A DNA stretch of 12,077 bases from positions 1 through 12,077 of the forward strand of contig JAGLLG010000034.1 of NCBI GenBank assembly GCA_023140635.1, read 5' to 3'. Source of the stretch: Candidatus Pacearchaeota archaeon. GTDB lineage: Archaea; Nanobdellota; Nanobdellia; Pacearchaeales; GW2011-AR1. Of this stretch, positions 5,901-11,764 are shown piece after piece (position 1 is the stretch's first letter; the number at the start of each line of letters is the position of its first letter). The position numbers were made by a program, and so were the translations under genes. The notes beneath the pieces were generated by a model. It ran no database searches, had not been told where the DNA came from, and was given only the letters and a program-made list of their open reading frames with translations.

Positions 5901-7926
5901 CATATGTCTTTGTTGTATTAGGAGGAGACTTATCAACATAATCTACCTCAAATTTATGTTCTTCTTCATTTCCTAAAGCATCTATACAATAGTATTCTAA
6001 CTCATGTTTTGATTGTTCTGGAAATCCAAACACCCCACCATAGCTAAAAAAATCTGTCCAATCTCCATATCCTTGACCTTCATCTACCCTATACCTATAA
6101 TAGATACTAACATCATTCACTGGGTGAGGCTCTGGGTCAACACAAGTTAAATTAATCCTTGTAACACCATCAATATATGTTTTGTTTTCAGTTTCATTAT
6201 AATATTGAGGACCAATTATCTGTTTAGTTATTTCAGGTGCTTGAGTATCAACAATATCCAACTCCCATCTATGCTCGGATTCCTCACCACATAAATCAAC
6301 AGCCCAATACTCAATCAAATGATAAGAATCTTCACTCAAATTAATTATCACACTTTTATTCACCTCTCCAGTTCTATTAACTAATACTGTCCAACCATCT
6401 CCCGATTCATTTTTCCACCTCACAATATAACGAATAACGACATTGTTAGAATATTCCCCAGACAAATTATTATATCCTCCATTAGAATCATTATCGGGAT
6501 TAAAATCGTATGCAGTTAACGTAATCGCCGTTCCCTGTTTTACATAATAACAAGGATCTATTAAACTCATATTACTCTCAAAACTAAAAACGCCAGATTC
6601 AACTAATTCATTCCCATAACATTGGACATGAGACCCATTAAATGTAATATTCTTTTCAACCTTTGGAGGAGTTGTATCTTTGATGAAAGAAACAATTGGA
6701 GAAAACTCAAACTTACCCCAATTCTCTTGGCTATCCTTACCATGCACCTGCACATAATGAGTACCGTCCAACAAACCACTTATATCAATAATGTCCTCTA
6801 CATCCTCACATAACTCGTCCAAATAAGTCCCATCAACAGCACTCATATTAATTCCATGCCAATTCCAAGGACTATCTTCATCAATAAAATATTCCGCTAA
6901 CTGGATAGCAGATTCTTCATCACAAACAGTCGCAGTCAACAAAGGGTCGTCTCCACAAACCAACAACTCATCAGCATTACAAACACCATCCAAGGCAATC
7001 CCTAAATCATTATCTCCTTCTTCACAAGTGGGATAAAAAGGAGGCAAACAGTCAAGATTTATCTGAACAGTCTGACACTCACCCCAATTTCCTAAAATAT
7101 CCTTCCCCCTAACATGAACATTTAAACTACCATCATTAACCCAAATATACGTCCCAATAACCTCTTCAATTAAAGAATCAAAATCTCCATCCTCTGCAGC
7201 CAATGGAACCCCAGTTCCCTCAACTCCACAATCAGCCCCACCAAGAAAATATTCTGCCTCTTCAATAATAGAACAACTATCATTCTCAATAGCTTCAATT
7301 TTAATTTGACAAATCTCTGGATATTTACTAACATCCAAATCAGAAGTTACTGGACCATTCCCTTCTTGACATTCCAAAGCATTAAACCCAACACAATAAA
7401 AACTATCACCATTACTAATTTCATCACTTATATAATCATAATTATCATACTTAAAAGAATCACCATCACAATAAAACTCAGCAGTAACATCACTACCCCC
7501 GTCTCCACTAAAAGGGACATATCCAAATTCCATTACTTCACGAAACCAAAGAGTTCCTTGATTAGCATCGGATATAGTTAAAGAAACACCAGAATCAAAA
7601 TCAATCCACCCATCAGCATCCCCTACATTGTTACCAGGATTATCTTCATTACGTCCAAATTGAAATTCCCAATCCTCTAAACTACAAACACCATTACTTG
7701 CGACCACATAATCACTAGCAGTCGTAGAATCAATATATGGAACACCAGCGACGCCACCCCAGTTAGGCAAATCAGATTCACTATCACAAACAACCTTATC
7801 AGCCCTAACAGTTATACATGGATTATCATCAGAACAATCAGGACAACCAGAACTAACACTCACCATCGACAAACAAATAAACAACATCAAGAAAAAAACT
7901 ACCCTCGTAGATTTTGTAAATCTCAT
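2980..7926 (-). CDS. Giant exported multidomain surface protein (1648 aa): Ig-like repeats, Cys-rich motif, C-terminal lamin-tail domain
   Basis: A basic, hydrophobic signal peptide covers about residues 1-27. Residues 218-284 and 333-404 are two repeats of an AEYF(I/L) type that end in GKDxxxNWG. Residues about 418-910 hold tandem Ig-like repeats, each starting near VDTQAPEITK, VDKSPPNTTK or VDNSAPNTTK and ending in HxxEYxxxDxxGN. More Ig-like domains follow, including one with KISEI at 1340-1344. Residues 1437-1465 (ECDDGIDNDLDGDVD) resemble a calcium-binding loop. Residues 1469-1497 (CGNGYVEGGEDCDDGN, GDGCSSNC) match the DUF4215/Myxococcus Cys-rich repeat. Residues 1515-1648 are a lamin-tail domain (KINEFVANP, DWVELYNPG, LTGWKLND) with the usual TPGSSN end. 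More than 50 cysteines and many sequons are present. No membrane helix or sorting signal is seen, so retention may need the anchor encoded 5 bases downstream. Function is unproven; an adhesin or fibre role is inferred. Confidence 0.9.
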   Translation of the reverse strand: MRFTKSTRVVFFLMLFICLSMVSVSSGCPDCSDDNPCITVRADKVVCDSESDLPNWGGVAGVPYIDSTTASDYVVASNGVCSLEDWEFQFGRNEDNPGNNVGDADGWIDFDSGVSLTISDANQGTLWFREVMEFGYVPFSGDGGSDVTAEFYCDGDSFKYDNYDYISDEISNGDSFYCVGFNALECQEGNGPVTSDLDVSKYPEICQIKIEAIENDSCSIIEEAEYFLGGADCGVEGTGVPLAAEDGDFDSLIEEVIGTYIWVNDGSLNVHVRGKDILGNWGECQTVQINLDCLPPFYPTCEEGDNDLGIALDGVCNADELLVCGDDPLLTATVCDEESAIQLAEYFIDEDSPWNWHGINMSAVDGTYLDELCEDVEDIIDISGLLDGTHYVQVHGKDSQENWGKFEFSPIVSFIKDTTPPKVEKNITFNGSHVQCYGNELVESGVFSFESNMSLIDPCYYVKQGTAITLTAYDFNPDNDSNGGYNNLSGEYSNNVVIRYIVRWKNESGDGWTVLVNRTGEVNKSVIINLSEDSYHLIEYWAVDLCGEESEHRWELDIVDTQAPEITKQIIGPQYYNETENKTYIDGVTRINLTCVDPEPHPVNDVSIYYRYRVDEGQGYGDWTDFFSYGGVFGFPEQSKHELEYYCIDALGNEEEHKFEVDYVDKSPPNTTKTYGEPFYTDGLRKWINSSTPITLTSDDGDEIHDSGVAVTYWRNHWISDPKLGYNICGMPEDFCHPRYYHEYINPDEPWNIYTEPFFKPEESCHIIEYYSVDNVNKTEEKKWQCVFVDNSAPNTTKIVGEPKYYNDTDGTDWWVTQETNITLNCSDVEPHPVGYEKLCYKISYDEPEWLTEQYCGNFSGDMEGDWCCLNDTNNPYTFHFTEDCFHDLEWYCEDKLGNRENRIEYDEVDTQAPNITKFVILENGTRVYSPENGTVTIAINSDVTLNFCADVVDYKQTGDAGVGVDEGSILMSLTWLEDPVSGLVWNETVGAYCNMQTLGECGKWHYEVEAEDLLGNWVKTNGIEVIVDNVAPVGEVLNPHSGNYYRDGVPFQIYAPAVDFGGDDCSIFGCPQDCPASGVDYCELYAIDYAFEDMNQSEIKECYRDLWTYFTQINETVNIVPLGNVSYVDGVCKGYVSLPENSGLTDTVFLGINYVDKAGNEGVDVFGYKLQLALNPWFSPVTMNIDNEGPMVSIVGSNLPGPLTSSGDGDNVFIEAEVVDYDSGFDGCWAEIYYDDKGDLGEYVGVADIIGTEVDYNLCRINGAVPDGLESGNYWVVVNVRDELFNIGSSTTLMIVDNTRPTMSVVSPEEEGTYGVLLPVSLNVNDSQSPIADETVRFKISEIPAFGNAYCILGTCETTGWITLSPVGGLYAKTINITEYDITGSGRYVFDAVACDNLYVPESDTDLGFSLGNSRTDAHCRMISEHGQVFEENRSECDDGIDNDLDGDVDLGDGGCYGSEDDDEGSVCGNGYVEGGEDCDDGNIINGDGCSSNCVAEAQQGNSSGGGGCCSSNSVKINEFVANPVSGNDWVELYNPGNSSVDLTGWKLNDSGSEMVALNEIIGVGGFVVFEVSNRLNMNGDFITLISPSLTVLDSVSYGNYNDGNVSDNALVALVGNSTGRSPDGQDTDVDNVDFQIFTIPTPGSSN
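3384..3522 (-). other. DUF4215-type Cys-rich motif and its junction to the lamin-tail domain
   Basis: The coding segment 3522-3436 gives residues 1469-1497, with the pattern CGNGYVEGGEDCDDGN followed by GDGCSSNC. This is the DUF4215/Myxococcus cysteine-rich signature. A Gly-rich spacer with a Cys-Cys pair (1510-1511) then leads to the lamin-tail domain that begins at about base 3384 and fills the rest of the gene. Lamin-tail domains in secreted prokaryotic proteins are usually taken as beta-sandwich binding or anchoring modules. Confidence 0.75.
5197..6675 (-). repeat. Tandem Ig-like repeats inside the giant surface protein
   Basis: The segment encodes residues 418-910. Repeat starts are visible near 418 (DTTPPKVEKN), 559 (VDTQAPEITK), 664 (VDKSPPNTTK), 789 (VDNSAPNTTK) and 909 (VDTQAPNITK), about 105-140 residues apart. 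Repeat ends share HLIEYWAVD, HELEYYCID, HIIEYYSVD and FHDLEWYCED. Two of the repeats also share VDPEPHPV or SDVEPHPV. The pattern is one Ig/cadherin-like module duplicated several times and then diverged. Confidence 0.8.
6715..7275 (-). repeat. Two AEYF-type domain repeats near the N terminus of the giant protein
   Basis: Residues 218-284 contain EEAEYFLGG, EDGDFDSLIEEV and VHVRGKDILGNWGE. Residues 333-404 contain QLAEYFIDE, VDGTYLDEL and VQVHGKDSQENWGK. The order and spacing of these blocks match between copies, so this is an internal duplication of one beta-rich extracellular module, distinct from the Ig-like repeats that follow. Confidence 0.72.
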
Positions 7927-7946
7927 AACAACTAAAGGAACAGATT

Positions 7947-7955
7947 CTTTATAAA
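7947..7955 (-). promoter_or_regulatory. TATA-like box for the giant surface-protein gene
   Basis: On the minus strand this reads TTTATAAAG, centred 25 bases upstream of the ATG at 7926. The start of transcription should fall at the start codon, giving a leaderless mRNA, and no Shine-Dalgarno is present (CCTTTAGTTGTT precedes ATG). The 148-base gap 7927-8074 also contains T-rich minus-strand stretches after the 246-aa gene (8030-8050) that may end the upstream transcript; I see no hairpin. This splits the locus into two transcription units. Confidence 0.6.
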
Positions 7956-8074
7956 CATTCTTATTATCGAAGTTATATTAATCAAACATAAAGGATTACT
8001 GTGGGGTAATTAATTTAGACACAATATACAACACAAACACGAAAGAGAACATACAACATCTTGACAAAACTACC

Positions 8075-8815
8075 TTACCTCTTCTTCCGAAACCTAACCG
8101 CAACAAATCCTCCCAAAGCCAACAAAACAAAAACACCAACCGTTGCCCCACTCGCAGTTCCAACCGCACCCGTAACCGCACCTGTCACCGTCGAGAAAAA
8201 TCCGCTATCATCCACACTACTTTCCACGCCCTCATCAATTAAAACCATTTCGTCGTCTCCCTCTTCACACCACCTATAAATTTCAGGCCTACTATTTTCA
8301 GGTCCACACCGATTCGAATCCTCACACAACCGACCCTGCCAATTCTCAACACACTCACCCCAATCCTCGCAACTCCAATTCTCAACACAGACATAACTAC
8401 TGCCTCCGCCTCCGGAACCCCCGTTACCCGAGGAGACTACCCCATTTCCAGAACCATCCCCCTCGATATTAATTTCATTCTTTATCGACTCCCCCGTATT
8501 ATGTCCAACTTTATCGATTGCATAAACCGTATAATTATATTCGCCAACCCCCAAACTCTCGTTAGAATCTGTAAAATTCAAAACACTTCCCCGTCCAATC
8601 TCAAACCCCTCGCGAGAAATCACATACTCCGCAATTCCGCTACAATTCGGCTCATCCGTCGCTGCCATCCAAGTCAAAAGAATGTTCCCCACCTTGCCCG
8701 AAACCGCGAGATTTGATGGAGCTGACGGCGACGCATGATCTATACAAATTTTTACGGCGCTTGCATAACTGATTAAAAAAATACTCATACAAAAAATCAA
8801 CAATATCTTTTTCAT
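8075..8815 (-). CDS. Exported FN3 plus TSP1-like protein with C-terminal membrane anchor (246 aa)
   Basis: A signal peptide covers residues 1-20 (ISYASA). Residues 24-116 resemble an FN3 domain (CIDHASPSAPSNL, ILLTWMAATDEPNCSG, YNYTVYAIDKVGHNTG) with cysteines at 24 and 58. After a Gly/Ser linker (120-140), residues 141-183 form a thrombospondin-1-like Cys knot with six cysteines and the WSCEDWGEC and QGRLCEDSNRCG spacing. An acidic stretch and GFFSTVTGAVTGAVG lead to a hydrophobic helix (about 223-240) and a basic RFRKKR end. The start overlaps the upstream stop as ATGA, and a GGGGG Shine-Dalgarno-like run sits 7 bases before it, so translation is coupled to the 383-aa gene. It is a paralogue of the 228-aa protein, with the tail conserved at DNA level. 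It is probably a membrane-tethered adaptor with its domains outside the cell. Confidence 0.87.
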   Translation of the reverse strand: MKKILLIFCMSIFLISYASAVKICIDHASPSAPSNLAVSGKVGNILLTWMAATDEPNCSGIAEYVISREGFEIGRGSVLNFTDSNESLGVGEYNYTVYAIDKVGHNTGESIKNEINIEGDGSGNGVVSSGNGGSGGGGSSYVCVENWSCEDWGECVENWQGRLCEDSNRCGPENSRPEIYRWCEEGDDEMVLIDEGVESSVDDSGFFSTVTGAVTGAVGTASGATVGVFVLLALGGFVAVRFRKKR

Positions 8816-9963
8816 TTCAACACCCCCTCATTCCCTAAAATATCCTCTGCTTTTGCCTCAAAATAATAAGAACCGCCCGCCACATGTGTAGCATTAAAAT
8901 CATCCCCATAATATTCCGACGTTACATTTAATCCCGCTTGCATCCATCCACTATTGTAACAACTGAAACCACCAAACACAATTCCCGTACTCGGACAAAA
9001 CGTCCCATTTACTATCTCACTAATTTTATAAAACACACTTGAATTATCAACACCCGATTTCTCGTCGGTAACATTCAACCTTACAGGGATCACTTCGTCA
9101 TAAACCGAACCATTCGGCTGAATCAAAGTAATATTCGGACCCGTCCTGTCAATCTTCAACACAACGCTATCATTCCCTGTATTGTTATGCCCATCCTTAG
9201 CAAAAATAAAAAGCGGATAATCTCCCTCAATAATATCCTCTGGAGTATTCCTTGAAAAATAATAAAGTCCCTCGTAATCATTATGCGTCCAAGGAAATGT
9301 CAAATTTTCATAACCCAAAAAAGCCGTCCCCCATTTACCAACAATTTCAGAACCATCATCAATCGTAGCAGTTATCTCGACATTATCAATCTCTCGATAA
9401 TACAAATCAAACATCTCTTTGTTCGTAATGTTCACAAACGGCACCCGCTCATCACTCAAATAAAACATCGAAGCAGTTAAATCATATTGCCCCGGATAAA
9501 TAGCCTGATGCGATGTAATATCCAAATAAACCTCATCCCTCTCCTCCAACATCAAATCGCCTTCCTCATTATAACAATAAAATACACCATCATCAGCCGT
9601 CACATTCTGCGCATCAAGCGGATGCTCAATCGTCTGCTCATATTCCTCGCTACAATTAAACTCAACAGTCTCAGTCAACATATTAAAAAACCACGACTTT
9701 TCAACTCGACCACTAATCTCAAAATCTCCCTTCCAAACAGGATAAGCAACATCATCCGAACTAATATTCAACCGAATAATCAAAGGCGACCCATCCTCGT
9801 TATCCCCACCAGTTAAATACTCAAAACTAAAACTCGCCTCAAACTCACTCCCCGCAACAACATCCGACGGCAAACTAATCCCCACAACGTTGGACAACGA
9901 ATGATCCGCACTAACCATCCCGAACATCAAAACTATCAACACCACCAATACTATCTTTCTCAT
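8812..9963 (-). CDS. Exported Ig-like surface protein (383 aa)
   Basis: Residues 1-19 form a signal peptide (MFGMVSA, then DHS). The rest is beta-rich and acidic, with at least a dozen NxS/T sequons, suggesting heavy N-glycosylation outside the cell. Residues about 273-383 are an Ig-like domain (DRTGPNITLIQPNG, PVRLNVTDEKSG, FYKISEI, YYFEAKAEDILGNEG). It shares its layout, including KISEI, two Cys and a following GW, with residues 1299-1400 of the 1648-aa protein. The middle (20-270) is less recognisable but includes a second such block ending FIFAKDGHNNTG. There is no C-terminal membrane segment and the protein stops right after the last Ig strand, so it may rely on the membrane protein encoded next. 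The start overlaps the upstream stop (ATGA), and GGGAG lies 7 bases upstream. Binding partner unknown. Confidence 0.87.
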   Translation of the reverse strand: MRKIVLVVLIVLMFGMVSADHSLSNVVGISLPSDVVAGSEFEASFSFEYLTGGDNEDGSPLIIRLNISSDDVAYPVWKGDFEISGRVEKSWFFNMLTETVEFNCSEEYEQTIEHPLDAQNVTADDGVFYCYNEEGDLMLEERDEVYLDITSHQAIYPGQYDLTASMFYLSDERVPFVNITNKEMFDLYYREIDNVEITATIDDGSEIVGKWGTAFLGYENLTFPWTHNDYEGLYYFSRNTPEDIIEGDYPLFIFAKDGHNNTGNDSVVLKIDRTGPNITLIQPNGSVYDEVIPVRLNVTDEKSGVDNSSVFYKISEIVNGTFCPSTGIVFGGFSCYNSGWMQAGLNVTSEYYGDDFNATHVAGGSYYFEAKAEDILGNEGVLK

Positions 9964-10520
9964 TCTACAACTCCCAAAATTTCAGCTTTAGTTTCCCCAT
10001 CAGTAGTTCTAACCTTAATCTCAACATCACCAGTACTTCTACCCTTTATAGAATAGTAAAACCCTTTAATGTTATCCACAGAGACACCATCGCAAACATC
10101 AGAATAAACCACCAATTCTTCAGACGTCACATTTACCGAAACTTTACAAAAATCATAATAAGTCCCATCCACAGAACCAGTATAATACCCAAACTCCAAA
10201 TCCAACAACTTAGGAACAGAACCCTCATTTAACCTAGCTTCAACACTCAAATCCATCTCTGGGGCATAAAGGTCAATCTCCTCAATCTCCTCGCTAATAA
10301 ATCTCCTCTCATCAAAGCCAGAAATCGTATATGTAGTTCCTCCACCAGGAAACTCGTTTATCATCAACGAACCAACTTCCCCCGCAGAAGAAACGGCATA
10401 AAACACAGGACCACTAACGACAACCTCCTCACTAATCTCCCCGAAATAATCCAACAACCCCGCAGAAACAAAGCTAACCAAAACCATTCCCAACATCCCA
10501 ACCACTATTGCTTTCTTCAT
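9960..10520 (-). CDS. Small exported beta-rich protein, second TasA/camelysin-like candidate
   Basis: I place the start at 10520 rather than 10526. GAGG at 10528-10531 sits 7 bases before the ATG at 10520 but only 1 base before the one at 10526; the choice adds or removes two residues. The protein (186 aa) has a signal peptide ending VSFVSA, and the mature chain starts GLLDYFGEISEEVVVSGPVFY. That start resembles the ALLTYYGSVTG start of the upstream 306-aa protein and is similar in style to TasA/camelysin-type secreted subunits. The rest is predicted beta-rich, with two cysteines (in FCKVSV and SDVCDG) that may pair and one sequon (NVT). There is no membrane anchor. It overlaps the 383-aa gene by 4 bases. 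A minor-subunit or cap role beside the 306-aa protein is inference; I recognise no defined family. Confidence 0.78.
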   Translation of the reverse strand: MKKAIVVGMLGMVLVSFVSAGLLDYFGEISEEVVVSGPVFYAVSSAGEVGSLMINEFPGGGTTYTISGFDERRFISEEIEEIDLYAPEMDLSVEARLNEGSVPKLLDLEFGYYTGSVDGTYYDFCKVSVNVTSEELVVYSDVCDGVSVDNIKGFYYSIKGRSTGDVEIKVRTTDGETKAEILGVVE

Positions 10521-10527
10521 TGTCATG

Positions 10528-10531
10528 CCTC
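10528..10531 (-). promoter_or_regulatory. Shine-Dalgarno that decides the start at 10520
   Basis: GAGG on the minus strand is followed by 7 bases and then ATG at 10520. The alternative ATG at 10526 begins 1 base after the same GAGG, which is too close for normal initiation. Confidence 0.55.
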
Positions 10532-10543
10532 GACGTGAATATG

Positions 10544-10561
10544 AAACCTCCTTTCAGAGGT
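10544..10561 (-). promoter_or_regulatory. Leader element with a short hairpin enclosing a GGAGG
   Basis: The minus strand reads ACCTC, TGAAAG, GAGGT, a 5-bp stem with a 6-base loop that would cover the GGAGG sequence. CTGAAAGGAGGTTT here matches the leader of the upstream 306-aa gene at 13 of 14 positions. It lies about 20 bases before the start, too far to be an ordinary Shine-Dalgarno for that start. The stem is short, so its stability is uncertain. Confidence 0.35.
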
Positions 10562-10572
10562 CGCTACTTCCT

Positions 10573-10599
10573 AAAAAAGAAAGGAAATAAAAAATAAAA
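10573..10599 (-). terminator. U-rich tract after the 306-aa gene, likely partial terminator
   Basis: On the minus strand this is a run of T blocks (TTTTATTTTTTATTTCC, then TTTCTTTTTT) starting 11 bases after the stop at 10611. Archaeal RNA polymerase terminates at such U-rich tracts without needing a hairpin. No promoter is evident between it and the next gene, so partial read-through would leave the first gene expressed above the rest, as expected for a major structural subunit. Confidence 0.5.
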
Positions 10600-10610
10600 T
10601 TTTTGTTTAT

Positions 10611-11531
10611 TTATAACACTGGATTAACCTTAGTAGTTATTGTGTAAGTATCTGGAACTAGAGCCAATGCAAATTCACTATCAACACAGAAGTTAAATCC
10701 ACCACCATTCGCTGGAAGTGTTATAATGTCGTCTGTTGAATGCACAATTAAGTCTGTTTCCCAATAGTAATTAGCCATGTTAGCATAACTCAACCTGTAT
10801 GAGCCATCGCCCTCTTTTGTTGTTGCTATATCACTCGATTTAACTACCCAAAGCTTTGCTCCTGTACAATGTAAATAATTGTCTCCTTCATCGTTACCAC
10901 AATAATTTGCTGTTGAACCTTCTCCTCCAGCATTCCAATCTCCTGTTACAGGTAAATCGCTAGTTGGTAATTCTCCCAACTTAAACACTGTTGCATAATT
11001 TGCAGGGTCAAACCTATCTTGCTTATCCATAGCATAAACTAGTTCATAGTTAACTGGAATTATTCCTTCAACCATATTATAACTAAAAGCACCTCCAGCA
11101 ACTGTGTAAGATATTTTTATCTTCGCCCCTGTTGGCGTCCATACATTCTCTGCACTCTTTGTTTTCTTAGTCAATTCCAAAATACCATAAACCTCAGTAG
11201 TAACTCCTGCACAGGTGCCTGTTGTTTCAGTAGGACTAGCACAAGTCGTAGCCAAACTAACATCTGCCGGAATCTCCGCATGATTCTTCAAATCATGACC
11301 ACAGTCACTAACACTTCCTCCAGCCGTAACATTATAATCATTTGAAATCGGAGTATTGTAATCCTGTCCATCAACTAAAACAGACTGACTAGCAGTTACC
11401 AAACCAGTTACACTTCCATAATACGTCAACAAAGCCGCACTCGCGAAAGTCACCATAGCAACCATAACAAGAGCAAACACAGAAAATTCCTTACCAAACA
11501 TATTAACTTTTTTCTTCATTAATTTTTTCAT
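10611..11531 (-). CDS. TasA/camelysin-like secreted filament-subunit candidate (306 aa)
   Basis: A basic N terminus (MKKLMKKKVNMFGKE) and hydrophobic core end in TFASA, a signal-peptidase-type site near residue 32. The mature chain begins LLTYYGSVTGLVTASQSVLVD, followed by a block with NVTAGGSVSDCGHDLKN (67-83), a layout I associate with TasA/camelysin-like beta-sandwich proteins of archaea. Further blocks are YGILELTKK (115-123), TGAKLWVV (223-230), LSYANMANYYWETDLIV (247-263), and a last strand YTITTKV near the C terminus. Cysteines at 77, 97, 107, 211, 222 and 282 could form disulfides. No C-terminal anchor is seen. The protein is first in its operon and is followed by a U-rich tract, as expected for an abundant subunit. 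TasA-like proteins polymerise by donor-strand exchange; that function is inferred here. The GGGGG run lies 9 bases before ATG 11531; Met5 is an alternative start. Confidence 0.8.
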   Translation of the reverse strand: MKKLMKKKVNMFGKEFSVFALVMVAMVTFASAALLTYYGSVTGLVTASQSVLVDGQDYNTPISNDYNVTAGGSVSDCGHDLKNHAEIPADVSLATTCASPTETTGTCAGVTTEVYGILELTKKTKSAENVWTPTGAKIKISYTVAGGAFSYNMVEGIIPVNYELVYAMDKQDRFDPANYATVFKLGELPTSDLPVTGDWNAGGEGSTANYCGNDEGDNYLHCTGAKLWVVKSSDIATTKEGDGSYRLSYANMANYYWETDLIVHSTDDIITLPANGGGFNFCVDSEFALALVPDTYTITTKVNPVL

Positions 11532-11537
11532 TTTTTA

Positions 11538-11551
11538 AAACCCCCTTTCAG
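11538..11551 (-). promoter_or_regulatory. Shine-Dalgarno-like leader element of the 306-aa gene
   Basis: CTGAAAGGGGGTTT on the minus strand, with its G run 9 bases before the ATG at 11531. It is nearly identical to the element at 10544-10557 before the next gene. A weak TATA-like sequence at 11554-11564 lies too close to leave this site in the mRNA, which favours the promoter farther upstream. Confidence 0.45.
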
Positions 11552-11688
11552 CTTTTTTAGTATAACAAAAGTTGTCATGATAGTTCTCCGAACTTTCTTT
11601 CAAAAGTTTCAATATAACAGAACACATCAAACCAGAACAAGAAACAAAATCAACCATTTTTCTTTCCATAACTATCAACTCCATAAAC

Positions 11689-11698
11689 ATTATTTAAA
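11689..11698 (-). promoter_or_regulatory. TATA-like box of the upstream surface operon
   Basis: The minus strand reads GGAAGG then TTTAAATAAT, a good BRE-plus-TATA arrangement. Transcription would start near 11668 and leave a leader of about 135 bases before the 306-aa gene, unusually long beside the leaderless starts elsewhere in the window. The rest of the 233-base gap (11532-11764) holds no gene that I can support. Confidence 0.5.
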
Positions 11699-11729
11699 CC
11701 TTCCTCGCGCCTTTTTACCACTTTGCCCT

Positions 11730-11764
11730 AATAAAAGAAATACAGTCGCTCACTCCGTTCGCTC
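11730..11764 (-). repeat. TCGCTC direct repeat and U-rich tail after the 74-aa gene
   Basis: TCGCTC occurs at 11746-11751 and 11759-11764 on the plus strand, 13 bases apart. On the coding strand the element GAGCGAACGGAGTGAGCGA begins immediately after the TGA stop. It is more GC-rich than its surroundings. The following minus-strand TATTTCTTTTATT (11730-11742) could terminate the transcript. Confidence 0.45.

Noticed and set aside
7843..7926. Possible lipoprotein signal (SSGC at residues 25-28) in the giant protein
   Set aside because: The -3 position is Ser and not a Leu/Val/Ile-type residue, and the Cys starts a CPDC-rich region likely to form disulfides.
7927..8074. Small RNA or tRNA in the gap between the two surface units
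   Set aside because: No cloverleaf, conserved loop sequence or stable hairpin is visible; the gap is explained by a promoter and transcript end.
10524..10526. ATG at 10526 as the start of the 188-aa form
   Set aside because: It lies 1 base after the GAGG site; the ATG at 10520 has the right 7-base spacing and gives a standard MKK signal-peptide start.
11436..11531. Type IV pilin-like (class III) signal in the 306-aa protein, from the GKEF sequence before the hydrophobic core
   Set aside because: The hydrophobic segment is followed by a clear TFASA signal-peptidase-type site and a beta-rich mature chain, unlike pilins, whose hydrophobic helix stays in the mature protein.
11578..11677. Inverted repeat TGATAGTT/AACTATCA in the leader of the surface operon
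   Set aside because: Arms are only 8 bases and 84 bases apart in AT-rich sequence; expected by chance and no compensating structure visible.
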